NCBI GenBank assembly: GCA_003313425.1
Contig: NHZP01000003.1
Span: 1,302,001-1,366,000, forward strand
Length of the DNA: 64,000 bases
DNA from: Pseudopyrenochaeta lycopersici
Taxonomy: Eukaryota > Ascomycota > Dothideomycetes > Pleosporales > Pseudopyrenochaetaceae
Reading direction: 5' to 3'
Shown: piece after piece, positions 32,250 to 44,371 of the stretch
Numbering within the stretch: the first letter of the stretch is position 1
How the letters are laid out: each line of letters opens with the position of its first letter
Notes under the pieces: generated by a model
Told to the model about the DNA's origin: nothing
Databases searched by the model: none
Seen by the model: the letters and a program-made list of their open reading frames with translations, nothing else
Position numbers and translations under genes: made by a program

Positions 32250-33104
32250 TTTGACTGCAGAAGTTCGGGTATATTTTGGATTGAACGGCGGAGAAAAAAT
32301 TAGGACAGCAATACAATGGGCCGTCGTAAATCGGGCGTGAGCGGCAGTTAAGATTGTCTGAGACTCATTTCACAATGTGGCAACAGACACAAACGCTCCA
32401 GGTGACCCTGTAGCTCAAGAAAAATCCAAAGAGGCACTTTCACCATCATAGCCAGAAGAGCGATGAGGAATAAACAGTACGGCGACATGATTCACTACTC
32501 CACCTTCACCCCATCATAGCGGACCATTGCTCATACCCAAGCGAGCACCAAGGACACGATGATTCCATTAAAACGCGCTCATTGAAGTCGAATTCCCTTT
32601 CCAGCAATGACCGATCTCCATCTCAAGCAATCAATACTATACGAGGAAGTGAGAGTGGAGGTCATTGAAGGACAATAGAAGACAAGCAGACATAGTGAGA
32701 ATTTCAGATTTCAGGCATTGTCTCTCATGGCCGTGGTGCAAAACGCAAATCTGTCACGGAAGTTGGTCCCTCCTGCAAGCTACAGTCACCGGAGCGAGCA
32801 TTGAAGCAGGATTATGTAATACTACTGAGGTGTGCAGCTGAATATGTATTTCAGGTTCTACTACCCCGCACACGCCTCCGGAAACCAGTCACAGCATTTA
32901 ATCATGAGCCTTGTTTTAATCCAATGCTCAGCTCTAAATCGCGAGGCATTACATATCCCAGGAACTTCATGCTACCCTTAGCGGACTTAATGACAGAAGT
33001 GTATTGACAGTCCCCTCAGTTGCCCACTGCATGCGCAAAATAGTATCCGTTCGACGCAAGCCCTCAGTTTTGATTTTTCGAACTGGCATCAATGGGATAT
33101 TGTG
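32250..33104. other. Intergenic upstream of the HET gene
   Basis: About 855 bp holding promoters of two diverging genes. No further gene or motif recognised. Confidence 0.35.
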
Positions 33105-35143
33105 ATGGAGGTCATATATGATCCTGAGACGCTAGAAGAGCACAAAAAAGATGCCAAGTTTTGCACTCTCTGCAGAGGAATTAATATAGTCGACCTTGCG
33201 TCTCCCGATGGATACCCTCATGTGCAAACAATTGCAGACTTGGCTAGGCACCGATCTCGGTGCTCGCTGTGCCATAATATCTTCGACTATTGGTGGACAG
33301 AGGGTGGCATGCCTGAACGTCTTCGTGAAGAGTTCGGTCCTCCGGCCGTTGGCTCCCTCGGATTCACACTGCATCTCTCAAACGGCCATGACGGATGTTT
33401 ACCCTCGCCACCGCGTATCGAGATAAGGTGGAACGGCAATAAAATAAAAAACCAGATCTACAAATACATTGTCAATGCAAAGAAAAGTATTGTTCCACGT
33501 ACAAAAATTACGCAGCAGCTGACTCATGATTGCTCCAGATGACCCAGCTATGTCGTATGGCGCTGGTCCGTGGGAAGCATGGGCTTATACGCGCTCTTCT
33601 GAATCTATGAATTCAGTAAAAAAGTGGCTACAATCTTGTCTTGATGAGCATGATTGCGGCGCTAGTAATGTTTTTGATGACGCCAACATGGAAAGACCTC
33701 GTCGGCTGCTTGACTTAAGATCCATCTCTCCAAATGTCCGGCTTAAAGAGCTGGAGATGACGGATCTTGTTCCTGAGTATGCGACCTTAAGCTATTGCTG
33801 GGGACCTAAGGGACTAGACGACACTGCAAAGCTCCTGACAAAGAGCGAAAATGCTAGAAAAGCAGAGATTTCATACTCTTCCCTACCCCTTACTTATCAA
33901 GACGCTGTGGACTTCACCCGCGCCATGGGTGTGGATTTTTTATGGATTGACTCGCTTTGCATCCTCCAGGACTCCAAAGAAGACTGGGAGGCAGAGTCTA
34001 TGAAAATGGGGCAGATATATTGTCGGTCCAGAATTACAATCGCAGCAAATCTGGCAGCTGATGCACATGGTGGTCTTTTTTCCGATACTGGTGCGGACCT
34101 CGATTGGCAAATAGCTACACGTTTGCCAGAGGGCCAGGAGAGCAATATAATCCTCACAAACGGGCGCTCAATACCATCAAGACAACCTCTATCACAAAGG
34201 GCGTGGACTTTTCAGGAAGAAATGATGTCTCCACGCATGATTAATTGCACTAATAGTGGAATTTTCTGGAAATGCCAACGCGAACAACACAATATCGAAG
34301 GACCGTCTCTGTTCGCAAAGGAAGCAAGCCCTAATACCTGGTTCACAGCGCACGGACGAGTGTCACATCTGTGGTACTCCAGGATTGTTCCCGAGTATTC
34401 TAAACGAGCCATTACTTTCGCCTCCGTTAGACTGCCAGCGATTAGTGCCATTGCGAAACAGCTTGCCCAGAATTGTAACTTGCAATACATACATGGCCTT
34501 TGGTACGAGGAGCTTGCTTTGGGTTTAACATGGCAACGCCACGCGGATCAAGGTTTTCATGAGCTACGTCCTCGGAGTGGCCCATCGTGGACATGGGCAT
34601 CGCACAGTTTTCAGGTCTCCTGGGAGGTACGAGCTGATCGAAACCACCCGATAGTTATGACGGGAAGAGGGTTTGAGTCATCCGAGATATTGTCAAGTAC
34701 TCAAATCCAAATCCTCGATTCAAAGATTAAGCTCTCTGGACCAGATCCATTCGGCGCAGTATCAGAAGGGAAGCTGGTTGTCGGGGGCCAAAACTCGACG
34801 TATATCTCTTTATAGTCGTGGCGCGGGCGGTATTGGACCTTTACCTCCACCAGGATATCGCGGGTCGTTGCTAGCGCCCAATTTAGACTATCCATCTCAA
34901 TGGGAAGGGTTAAGGTCTGTAAAGGACATTTTAATGTTACAAATGATTACGTCTAAATTCGAAGATGAAAGACTTGGATCAACAATGCATTACTTTCTCC
35001 TCCTACAACCAGTCGAAGGAAGGGCAGATCACTACACAAGGATCGGGATTCAAAGAGTGGACCGAAGTGGGTGGTACGGATCGGAGCAGAGTATGGACAA
35101 ATGGTATAGCACTTTTGAAGAAAGAACCATGGTTCTGGAGTAG
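33105..35143 (+). pseudogene. HET-domain (heterokaryon incompatibility) gene with an apparent frameshift
   Basis: Exon 1 is 33105-33498 and exon 2 starts at 33539 after a 40-nt intron with a CTGAC branch; the join reads SIVPHDPAMSYG. Residues 1-80 hold a cysteine-rich stretch (FCTLCRGINIVDL, then RCSLCHNIFDYWW) seen before many HET domains. The HET core is clear: EYATLSYCWG, LPLTYQDAVDFTRAMGVDFLWIDSLCILQD, then LSQRAWTFQEEMMSPRMI. HET proteins control self/non-self recognition and cell death after hyphal fusion. The frame stops at 34815, but the usual C-terminal region (DYPSQWEG through HYFLLLQPVEGRADHYTRIG) continues in the +1 frame to 35143. No intron fits; the shift maps to a run of five G at 34783-34787. 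It may be a real lesion or a sequence error. Exon 1 could have an earlier exon. Confidence 0.7.
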
Positions 35144-35744
35144 GGAAGGAACGACCTGGGTATGTTCACCGAGGCAAGCTTGGCCTACTGAAGTTCTTAT
35201 GGCAAGAGCTATTTACATCGCTCATGACTGCTGCATGTCTGGGCACTGATACTGCAACTGCAAGTCGCATTGATCTGGCTGCTATCCAGTGGTGTTCGAT
35301 TGAAGTCGTGGAGCCTCTTCAGGGTGTTACTTGATGCAGTATTTCAATGAACCTTTAGTTCACTGTTCAACAACTGCATTTCTTTGAACTTCAGATATAT
35401 CATAAGGACAGGGGAGACGGCGGGGAGAGTTAAGCTGCAAATTATAGGATAAGAGGAAACCACGAGAGAGACGTCCAAGTATGGGCCAGTTCGTTACTGC
35501 CAGCATGTGACAGGGTTCCAAAGTCATGACTTGGAGTTCGGCAATGTCGCGCTATTGTCTCGACGTGGAAACGAGTTGTGGCGCGCCACGTGAGGCCGGC
35601 GCGGAGCCGCCGATGTTGCGAGCCGAGGCATACCCGCCTCCAGCATTCGGCTCATCATCTCGCGATTCTCTGCCAGCGTTCAGCTCCTCTTCATTCATAA
35701 CCTAGCCTGCGTATGCTACTGGCATTGCGCAACAGGAAGTCAAG
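35144..35744. other. Intergenic: HET 3' region and PEX14 promoter
   Basis: About 600 bp; no gene seen. GC-rich between 35520 and 35700 next to the PEX14 start. Confidence 0.4.
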
Positions 35745-37021
35745 ATGGTCCGCGAGGACCTCATAACGTCTGCTGTAAGTTCTGCATCTGTACATCCACA
35801 ATTGTCTGTACTAACTGCTGCCAGGTCTCCTGTATGTCGCCGCTCTCGCCCAACGCTCACATGCGTCATCCTAACATCCCTCACAGTTCTACAAGATCCC
35901 TCTGTCGCTGGCGCGCCTCTTGATAAGCGCATCGCCTTCCTCCAATCGAAAAACCTTACCCAAGAAGAGGTCGATATATCGCTCGCGCGCGCAGCCGAGG
36001 ACCCCAGTCTTTCCTCATCTCCACCATCACAAAGCTCCACTCCACCTCCCAACTATGGATATAGACCTCCGCCATCAGCCCCAGCGTATGGGAACTACCC
36101 TCCACAGGGGTTCTGGCCACAGCCGCCCCCGCCAGAGTAAGAAGCTGCATCTTGGCCTCCTGAGATATCGTATGCTGATCTGAGAATAGACCGCCGAAAC
36201 GCGACTGGCGAGATTACTTCATCATGGCGACAGTGATGGGTGGTGTGGGCTACGGGCTGTACTTTACAGCGAAGCGTTATATCTTGCCTCTGGTTCAGCC
36301 GCCTACACAACCCCAACTGGAGCAGGATAAGGCCTCCGTCGACGAATCATTCAAGCGTGCGTTCGATCTTCTGGAACAACTGAACACCGACACCTCCGCG
36401 CTCAAGGCATCAGAAGAAGCCAGAACAACAAGACTGGATAATGCGCTTGGTGAGGTTGAGAGTGTATTGGCGAGCCTAAAGGAGTCCTCCAGGAGACAAG
36501 GAGACGATAACAGGCGCATTGAAGATGATGTTCGTGGCTTGAGGGACCTGATACCAAAGGCTTTGGATGCACAGAAGGAAGCAACCGACAATCGATTGAA
36601 GGAGTTGTCAACTGAGCTCAAGAGCTTGAAGACCTTGATTGGTAACAGGATGGGTACCGGAACTGCACGTCCTTCTACGACTCCGAGTTACTATGGCGCA
36701 GGGCAGTCGCAGAGCCACGCACCGACACCGAACGTGAATGGTACATCTAGCGTTGCCTCGCCAGCACCGCAGCCCACATCGATTCCCGCGCCCAGTGAGC
36801 AGACCAACAGTACCAGCGTAACTGATGCCCAAGGAAGCGGTAGCGCCGCATCTACATCTACTCCTACTACTGAAAAGCCTGCCTCCTCACCATATAGCAG
36901 GCTACCAAGCGGACGAGCTGCGATTCCAGCATGGCAAATGGCCGCGCAGAAGAAAACGGACGAGGCGAAGAAGGACACAAGCGAGAGCGGCACTGCGGTT
37001 GATGCCAGCTCCAGTTCGTAG
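35745..37021 (+). CDS. PEX14: PEX14, peroxisomal docking protein
   Basis: Four exons (35745-35774, 35825-35831, 35887-36136, 36190-37021) give 372 residues. Pex14 sits in the peroxisomal membrane, docks cargo-loaded Pex5 and forms the import pore. The spliced N-terminus reads MVREDLITSA-VS-FLQDPSVAG, followed by LDKRIAFLQSKNLTQEEVD, the Pex5/Pex19-binding helical domain. Next come a Pro-rich linker (PPPNYGYRPPP), the membrane segment around residues 100-125 (after PPKRDWRDYF), a coiled coil from about 140 to 230, and a Ser/Thr/Pro-rich C-terminus. The second exon is only 7 nt; both flanking introns have perfect CTAAC branch sites and GTAAGT or GTATGT donors, and only this exon gives the family sequence. 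The third splice restores PEPPKRDW past an apparent TAA. Confidence 0.95.
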
Positions 37022-38574
37022 GACAGTCGCAACTGCATTGTATAACCTCGGTGTTGGGGTTTGAATAGCCAATTCTCTACATATGTATTACTTGAAAGCA
37101 AGGGTTAATTTAACGAGTCTGCTTGCTTATTTAAGGGACGAGAGCTTACCCGACCAAATCCTTTGATCTGCCGAACTTGTGTACGCCATGAGTAATGCTG
37201 GATTCGCATGTTTTTTTTGGTGGTTTATAATTAGCCATATCTGTCATTGTACGATGTCCATGCTACGATTTGTGATGCAGCTCTCGAGTGTGTGCGATCC
37301 AAAGGACACCCAAATGTAGCAGACAATTTTATGCACATATGATACTACTTTCATAACGTTAATCTTTGCCTCTTTCGCACACATTGCTATGTGTTAAGAT
37401 CCACCATATTTGCCAATGTATTCGTGCTGTGAATGCTCACGAACATACATGAGAAGCACTTTTGAGGTACGTCCTCCATATTGCTACACGTCATGAAAGA
37501 AACGTCCTTAGATTATATCCCACAAAGAGCACAAGGTAAGCCTACTCGCCACACCGCGACGCAAATGTGGTCCTAGACCACATCGAATGCATCCATAGAC
37601 CCGTTCGTCGCCTTAACCCTGTTCGGCACCCTAAGTCGGTTTTCGACGTCACGACTCAACGTGAGACCGTGTCAACGCGTCAAGACTAACGTCAAACCCC
37701 AGCATTGAAAACAAAGTTTCCGTCCTTTCAGCCCCGACATCATGGGATTTGCTCACAATACGATATTTTGACGCACGATCGATCTCGCCAATCTTGACGC
37801 TTAGACAAAGAGCCCCATCTGTCCCTGGTGCTAGCTAGGTATTGACGTCTTCCGTCACCCTTTTGTAGTTATGATGGCTGGGTTTGAGTCGATGTAGGCA
37901 CGAATGCTGTCACAAGCTGTTGCGAATTGGGCTCGTCTCTGCTCTCGATCCGCGGAAGACGTGCACATGCTCCTCATTCAGCGCAAAGATGACGCGAAAG
38001 CATGTCGTGTGGGCCCAGGTATCGTCTCTGTACCACGTTCTCCCTCATACGCTGAACCACCTAGCGGTTTTCCTTTGACTCAGTTCTTTCATGTGACATC
38101 ACGCTGATCAGGTCGCAAAGAAAGTAAACAGAGTTTAACTTCAACCTCAGCCTTCATGACGCCGGGACGCTCACGTTTAAACACAAGTGAACCGTAAGAC
38201 CTGTGTACCGGATCGCTCCCGAAATTAGCGTCGGATTGAGCACGTCAAGTCGCTATGCGTCTGTCTTTGTACGGCGATCCGCTAGTCTACAGATAGCTTG
38301 GCGAGCGGTGCAATTGAGTGATGCTCACGTAGGCAATGCGGTCATGATTATAGTACTTAGAAAAACCCCTTTTCTATATGCTTTTCCAAGTACCTGGCTC
38401 ACTATAAGTCTAGTGAGGTGCTCTGTGACACCATGACGTATAACACCGATGTAATATCTACTTAAGGCGCTCGCCCCACCTCCTTCCACTGCTTCATTCC
38501 AATCCTAACTATCTCAATATTCGATCGTCCGAAAGACCATCTATCTAATCTTTATCTACAACGACTAGGCCAGC
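37022..38574. other. Gene-free stretch upstream of CHZ1
   Basis: About 1.55 kb without a supportable gene. The left part is AT-rich 3' sequence of PEX14. The last 110 bases before the CHZ1 ATG are pyrimidine-rich, typical of a fungal core promoter and leader. Short open frames near 37880-38110 and 38200-38440 have no family likeness. A non-coding transcript cannot be excluded. Confidence 0.35.
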
Positions 38575-38932
38575 ATGAGCTCCAACGACCAGTACCCAAC
38601 CGGCGATGCTGTCGACAATGACTACAAAAGCCGCACCGGTCAGTCTGAGATCCCTGTCCAGAGGGATGAGGCCGCCATTGAGAGCACCGAGTACGATAAC
38701 GGTGGTGACTCAGATGCACAATTAGGCATGTTGATGCAACATTGCTCCTTTGCCTGTTTGCTAACAATGAGTAGCCAAGGATGAAAACGACGCCATCGAC
38801 AAGGATAACATTCTTGACGAGCGTACTCGTGGTGCAGCCAAAAAGTCTGGTACATATACTGAGCTTGACGATGAAGAGGGTCTTGATGAGTACACTGCTG
38901 ATGGGCAGGATGGCACTTCTTCAACCCGCTAG
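38575..38932 (+). CDS. CHZ1: CHZ1-like histone H2A.Z-H2B chaperone
   Basis: Two exons, 38575-38725 and 38775-38932, give 102 residues. Chz1 delivers the H2A.Z-H2B dimer to the SWR1 remodeller. The protein is acidic and disordered, and the CHZ motif is seen after the splice: ENDAIDKDNILDERTRGAAK, matching the family pattern of an Asp/Ile-rich lead followed by RTRG. An acidic tail (TELDDEEGLDEY) follows. The only donor that gives the right phase is GC (TTAG then GCATGT), making this a GC-AG intron; its branch site CTAAC at 38761-38765 and TAG acceptor are normal. Small size and low complexity lower certainty, but the motif and the phase agree. Confidence 0.82.
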
Positions 38933-39606
38933 TAGTTTATATATCTTCTCGAATACTATATTTGTCCAAATATATAGTCGAAGGGGCCAAAAGGATATTT
39001 CTACAAAGTATAATAGACGTCAAAATCACATCCATAGCATGTCTAGGATACTAGAGAAAGTTATGTTCATTTTGTAGGAGTACGGGAGGAGACTTCCAGT
39101 TTAATAAAATATTCTTTTCCACATCGAACACTGCTTTCATCCATTTCGTCTCGTTCTTATTCCATTTCAAAACACTACTTCCACTTTATCGTCACAACTT
39201 CCCAACATTTCGATCTTTGTTTCGAATTTGGCAGGCTGGTGGTTTACATGGTACATCGCGGAATATAGAAACTTCCCTTCACCCTCACTCTCACCAACGC
39301 GTCGAAACTTGTACCATGCAATTGGACTAGCTCTTCTTCCGTTTGCTGTTGTATTTATTGACTTCGCCGAGAGCGTACGCGCTTCTCTCTTCATTGTCGA
39401 AGCACAATCGCCGCAACCTGCCTTACGGCAACAGAGCTTGCTCTGGGTAAAGATAAGGTATGTAAATCTGAGCGTGACAGCTTTCTGCACGGGGCTGCCA
39501 ACCCGTGCAGTTAGTCCTTTTTTCTTCCTCGTTGGTCAAAATCCGGGATACCAACGACTTCACCACGACTGTCCAACTTCACCACCAGGCTCCCTCAAGT
39601 GCAGAT
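38933..39606. other. Intergenic between CHZ1 and orphan
   Basis: About 670 bp. A 137-codon open frame at 39228-39641 overlaps the next gene's start in another frame and looks spurious. Otherwise this is probably the next gene's promoter and leader. Confidence 0.35.
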
Positions 39607-41572
39607 ATGCCAGAAATCACCAAAAAGATTGCCAATCGTAAGTAGAGCCCGAGGCACTTCACGAGCCTGTTCAAGCGCTATCCAGCGATGAAAAGGTTCT
39701 CGAAGGTCTCCAGACATGTCCTAACTTGTGGACCTTACTAACCCGCGACTAGAGCGAGCCGCGCGCATCAAGGCGCAGACGCAACGCGTCTACATCTCCG
39801 GGCTTGAAGGCCATCATTCTCTGCAGACTGGGGTCGCTTATCACTATCGTGGCCACTTCATCTACACTTGTCCTGTAGGCAACCCGATCGAGCCCATTGC
39901 ATTCTCTACAAGGAAGGGTATCTCGATCGTCGGCACCGTGCAAGATCATGCTCCACTACACAATCCTCGAGCAAAAGATCTTGTACCAGAAGCTAGCATT
40001 GCTGCACTTCATCGAGCGTGCATTCATGAGCAGGAGCATCGGCAACAGCAAGAAGCGGACAGGAAGAAGAGGGAGACTGCAGAAGCACTGGAGCAGGAGA
40101 GAGAGAAAAGACTCAACGAGAATGGAGCGAACAGAATGAAGTACGATAAACCTGCTCCTATGCTCACGGAGCGTGCAACTGAGTTCGAGTCTGGTCAATG
40201 TTTCTCTCAACGTGGACCATTTACGACGCTCCCGTTACTTTCACAGTTAGCTCCGCGCGAAGTGTCAGATACCCCTTTCGCTATTCCAGACGTATCTAGT
40301 TCGCGGTCGATGGCTTCCACGGGCAATATCCCCCGAATTGGCGTTGTACAGGCGCCTAGCATGCCCTCAGTGCCCGCTCATGCTCCGCAAACGTTCTTGG
40401 GCTCTCAGACCTTCACACCTCACGACCGTGCGCAATTCCTCTCATGCTCTGCACCAGGCTCACGAAATGTCTCTGTTACTAGCACTCCACACACATCGCG
40501 TCCGGTGTCGCCGACTCAAACCCTCGGAGTCCGCAATTCACTTCGACTCATGACTGGCACATCGAGGCTGAATCAACTGCTCACTCAAGAAGGAATAAAG
40601 AAGTCCTTCATCCCGCTGCAGGAAGTCCTCAATTCACCACCTTCCCGAGTGGCTGTTGATTTATTGAAAGATAGTATTGTAGCTGACCTTTCCACAGAAT
40701 ACATCAATCCTGAAGACATAGCATCGTTCATAGAAACCGTATCACGTCCTATCTTGAGTGCTTCTTGTCCACCTTCACGACAATCACTTCATAAGCGCAT
40801 CCAAAGTCCATCAGTTCAAGATCAGACCATGAACAACTACCCCTACGTTCTTGACCGTGGCTACGTTGAGGCACCTCATCCTACTTCAAGGACGCCTACG
40901 CATACTCCGGCCACGCACCCCATGTATGAGGCCACAGGCTATGTTCATGACCTTCGTGATCTAGGTAATACCTATATGCCTCAACCTTCTTCGAGAATGG
41001 AAAGCCCGACTCTGCCGATCGCATACAGGGCCCCGGAGAACATTTCATATCTAAACGATCTCACTCGCGTCCAAAGGCCTTTGCAGCAGCACGAATTGAA
41101 TGGAATGTGTTCTTTCCCCGCCTTTCAGGAGACTATGCAGTATGACACCGCTGCCCATCCACCATACGGGTCATACGACGAGCGAATGGGAACAGATGAC
41201 CTTCGTAATCATTCGATGGCCCTCAATCAGACCTACAACGCGGCCAATGCTCGCCACCAAATCTCCAAAACGCCCAGCATCGAGCAAGTTGATCACTTGA
41301 ACAATTCCTATGCCAGTCGTCCGCTCTCTACCACATCTTCCTATGGCGGCATCGATATACCCATGGAGGCAGTCAACTTCAGGATTCCGAGATGCACTAT
41401 TCATGACGAAACATGCGATGGTGTGACAACTACGAACAAACACTTGACGGAGCAGGCAAGAGAGACCAGAGGATTCAAGGAGGTCTACCCTATGATCAAG
41501 TGTGCGGACGGAAGGGTCATGATTGACTGGAACAAGATGCTTGGAGAGGAGCAGGCCGAGTTTGGAATGTAA
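39607..41572 (+). CDS. Orphan Ser/Pro-rich protein, 616 residues
   Basis: I do not recognise this gene. Two exons, 39607-39637 and 39753-41572. The first exon encodes MPEITKKIAN and ends at a GTAAGT donor; the acceptor at 39751-39752 has a perfect CTAAC branch and joins to QRAARIKAQTQRVYISG. Residues 20-85 look folded (GVAYHYRGHFIYTCPVG). Residues about 90-135 form a charged coiled coil (EHRQQQEADRKKRETAEALE). The remainder is Ser/Pro/Thr-rich with two conserved-looking islands, near SRVAVDLLKDSIVADLSTEY and at the C-terminus (FKEVYPMIKCADGRVMIDW). No signal peptide or membrane helix. Function unknown; a DNA- or chromatin-linked scaffold would be guesswork. Confidence 0.62.
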
Positions 41573-42374
41573 GAACCCATCGGTATACGCCGGTCTACAA
41601 TTCAATGTACAATGGAACTTTCCGGGCTCGGCGTTTGGTATAGCCTGGATCCTGCGAAGTTTGGATACGGTGCTAGGCGTGAAAGGTTGATAGTCCGAAG
41701 GTATTCCAGGTGGCTTTTCAAAACAGTAGCCTTCGACGATTAGTCTATTGAATACATACAAAGCAAACTTTAATCCAGATGCACCAAGTGCGGTCGTGAG
41801 GTTTTGAGAGTCCTAGAACGAGAAGTCAGCGTGACTAATTGCAGTGCATGGATGGCGTCTCGCTTGGCGAGCCTGAAATAACATCATATCACGACCCCGA
41901 TTATTTCTTGCCCCTCCATGTTCGACAAGCGAATGATTACACCTCAGCTCGGTGTTCTACGCACTTGGCTCCTTACAGCGAAGGACCGATGCACCAAAAT
42001 AGCGAAAATGGGCAAAAGGCTCGGTGTCCCACTGGCCCCGGTTATCTAGCTGTTCAGCCTCCTTATGCAGTATGCACTTAGTGAGCAAGCCTTACGCTAC
42101 GACAAGCAAGACCACGTTCCGCAACGGTATTGCATAATCGGACTGTAGTTCTGAAGAAGTAAGCAGCACCTTGGCTGACTACACGGGTAGGCGAGCGATG
42201 GCTGGGCAGTAGATCATATATTGTGTAGCAAATGCTTCAAGTTCCGTGGAGAGTCAAGCTGTTTGATCATTCCTTGTAAAATAATACCTCCGCGGCTTTC
42301 AAATTATTGGCCGCGTTCCATAAACATCCTTCCACCTCTGCTCGATCAGGACAGACTGATTCTAGGCTATCACA
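41573..42374. other. Intergenic upstream of the DUF7703 gene
   Basis: About 800 bp with no gene seen. The 110 bases before the next ATG are pyrimidine-rich. Confidence 0.35.
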
Positions 42375-43665
42375 ATGGACTACTCCGACTGCAACTCCTT
42401 CGTTCCCTTCTCAGAGTTCGATTGGACGTTCGAACGAAAAGGCCATCTAAAATGGAAGTATGTCTTCTCTCTCCCTCCCTCCAAGAATTCCCTGTGCTGA
42501 CTAGAACCATAGTCCCACGGCGTTTTGTCTCATAGCCTCGTTCTGTGCGGTCGCCTATTGGATGAGCATTGAGCTTCTGGTGCTCGTTTATGTAACATTC
42601 AAACGCCGTACTGGACTATATTTCTGGTCGATTGTCATAACCACGTTGGGACTGATTCTCCAAACAACCGGCTACCTTGTCAAAGAATTCGCACATTCCA
42701 GCCCACCAATCCTAACAACCATCATCTGTAAGATTGGTTGGGTCTCCAATGTCACCGGCTTCTCCATCGTCCTCTGGTCTCGCCTCCATCTCGTCGTGAA
42801 CGATCCGCGGATCCTTCGCGCCGTGCTGATCATGATTTTGGTCAACGGCGTATTGATGCATACGCCCATCGTTGTCTTCGAATTTGGCCTCATCTCAAAA
42901 CATAAGGAATCCTACATGCGCCCCATGGAAATTATGGAACGCATCCAACAGACCGTCTTCACATTGCAAGAAACAGTAATCTCGTGCCTCTACATCTTCC
43001 ACACATATCGTTTCCTCAACTCGGGCTACGCAATGCACACACGAAAAGTCGTTCGATTGCTCGTCTTAGTGCAAGTTGGTGTGATTGCATTCGATGGTGG
43101 CTTGACGGCATTCGACTATAAGAATATGTTTACCCTAAAATGCACGGTCCATCCATTTGTGTATGCGCTGAAGTTGAAATTGGAGTTCATCGTCTTGAAC
43201 CAGCTCCTTGCCCTTGTCAAAAATGGCCTTGCGCAGCCTGGGCCACGAATGGGCCTTTTCACCGACTCGGATTCTTCAGCGTCAGAGAAAGGAGAGAACA
43301 ACCGTGATTCCTTACCTGAGATCACTTTGACGGAGGCCGAGAGGATGAAGGTGGCAAACACGTTTATCACCAAAAGTCCAATTGCGGCGGCAACTAAGAA
43401 GCCGTTGCCTTCAACGTCTGAAGAAAAGGGCGAGAGAAGAGCAAGCGCTGTAGTGATCAAATTCTCGAATGGACCGCACAAGGAACACAAGAGGGACAGT
43501 AGGCTACCGGCGCCGGTTGAAGAGACAGCAAATGATGAGCAGGATTTAAGGGATATTATTGGCAGGCCGGACGACGATACTGAAGCCATTAGCAAGACTG
43601 TGACGGCAGTCTCGGATTTGGAGAGGCAGTATCTGGGGCGATATCCGACTGAGGAGCGCGAGTGA
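42375..43665 (+). CDS. Seven-helix membrane protein, DUF7703 type
   Basis: Two exons, 42375-42457 and 42513-43665, give 411 residues; the splice joins HLKW-NPTAFCLIASF. Seven hydrophobic segments lie between residues 28 and 250: AFCLIASFCAVAYWMS, YFWSIVITTLGLILQ, then segments at TIICKIGWVSNVTG, AVLIMILVNGVLMHTP, FTLQETVISCLYIF, VVRLLVLVQVGVIAF and KLKLEFIVLNQLLAL. A 150-residue polar cytosolic tail with Ser/Glu clusters follows. This resembles a widespread fungal integral membrane family annotated as DUF7703, often considered GPCR-like. I see no known ligand or G-protein signature. The block KCTVHPFVYALKLKLEF after helix six is typical of the family. No signal peptide is expected. Role unknown. 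Confidence 0.75.
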
Positions 43666-44371
43666 TGCAGCATTACGATTTTGGACGGCCGTTCTGATGA
43701 TTTTATGATTGAGTTCTTGCTTTGCTATTAGCCTATGATACCACGCAGAGTTCGTTCAATTCCAAAAGCTAGTTTAAGAAACTTTGCCAGCTACTGAATG
43801 TGTGGAAATTCGAGCCAGCACATACAACAGGCGACTGTGGTGCCAGAACCTGTGTCTCCCTGATATGAGGGTGACAAGAGCGAAATTTGCTGTAACTACC
43901 TTGCAACATGTTGAGAGGGAAGTACGAACTGCCTAGCTGTCTTTTCGACAAACTCATTCACAAAGTCAGAAGACTAATTAGTCTCTAACGACAAGTGTCA
44001 CCCTCAACTTGAATGTGGCTGTGGCTCACAACTTGAAACGATGCATGTATGCAATAACTTGGAGTTTAAAGCAGAGGAACTGGAAAGGGTTGTATTATAG
44101 CTGAAGAAAAAAGGTATTACGAAAAGAGACCATATTTTGAGACCCACAATACCCACTCGAAAACCGCTATCCTTGATGGGGATGTATTGTACAAAGACCA
44201 CGACACCTGATGACTAGAAACGACTTGTGCTACCCCTTTTGGCTGTTGATATGACATTTGATGTCCACTCCTTCGTCGCTGCACCAAACAAAGTAGTAGT
44301 GTTCAGCGAAGCGACGATCAAAAGATCATTCAAATCATGGAATGATGAACCAGGCAGGCTTTAGCCCCCTT
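43666..44371. other. Convergent intergenic, DUF7703 / zinc-finger gene
   Basis: About 700 bp of 3' flanks; no gene seen. Confidence 0.4.

Noticed and set aside
39228..39641. A 137-codon frame with a hydrophobic stretch before the 616-residue orphan.
   Set aside because: It overlaps the first exon of that gene in a different frame and has no supporting family.
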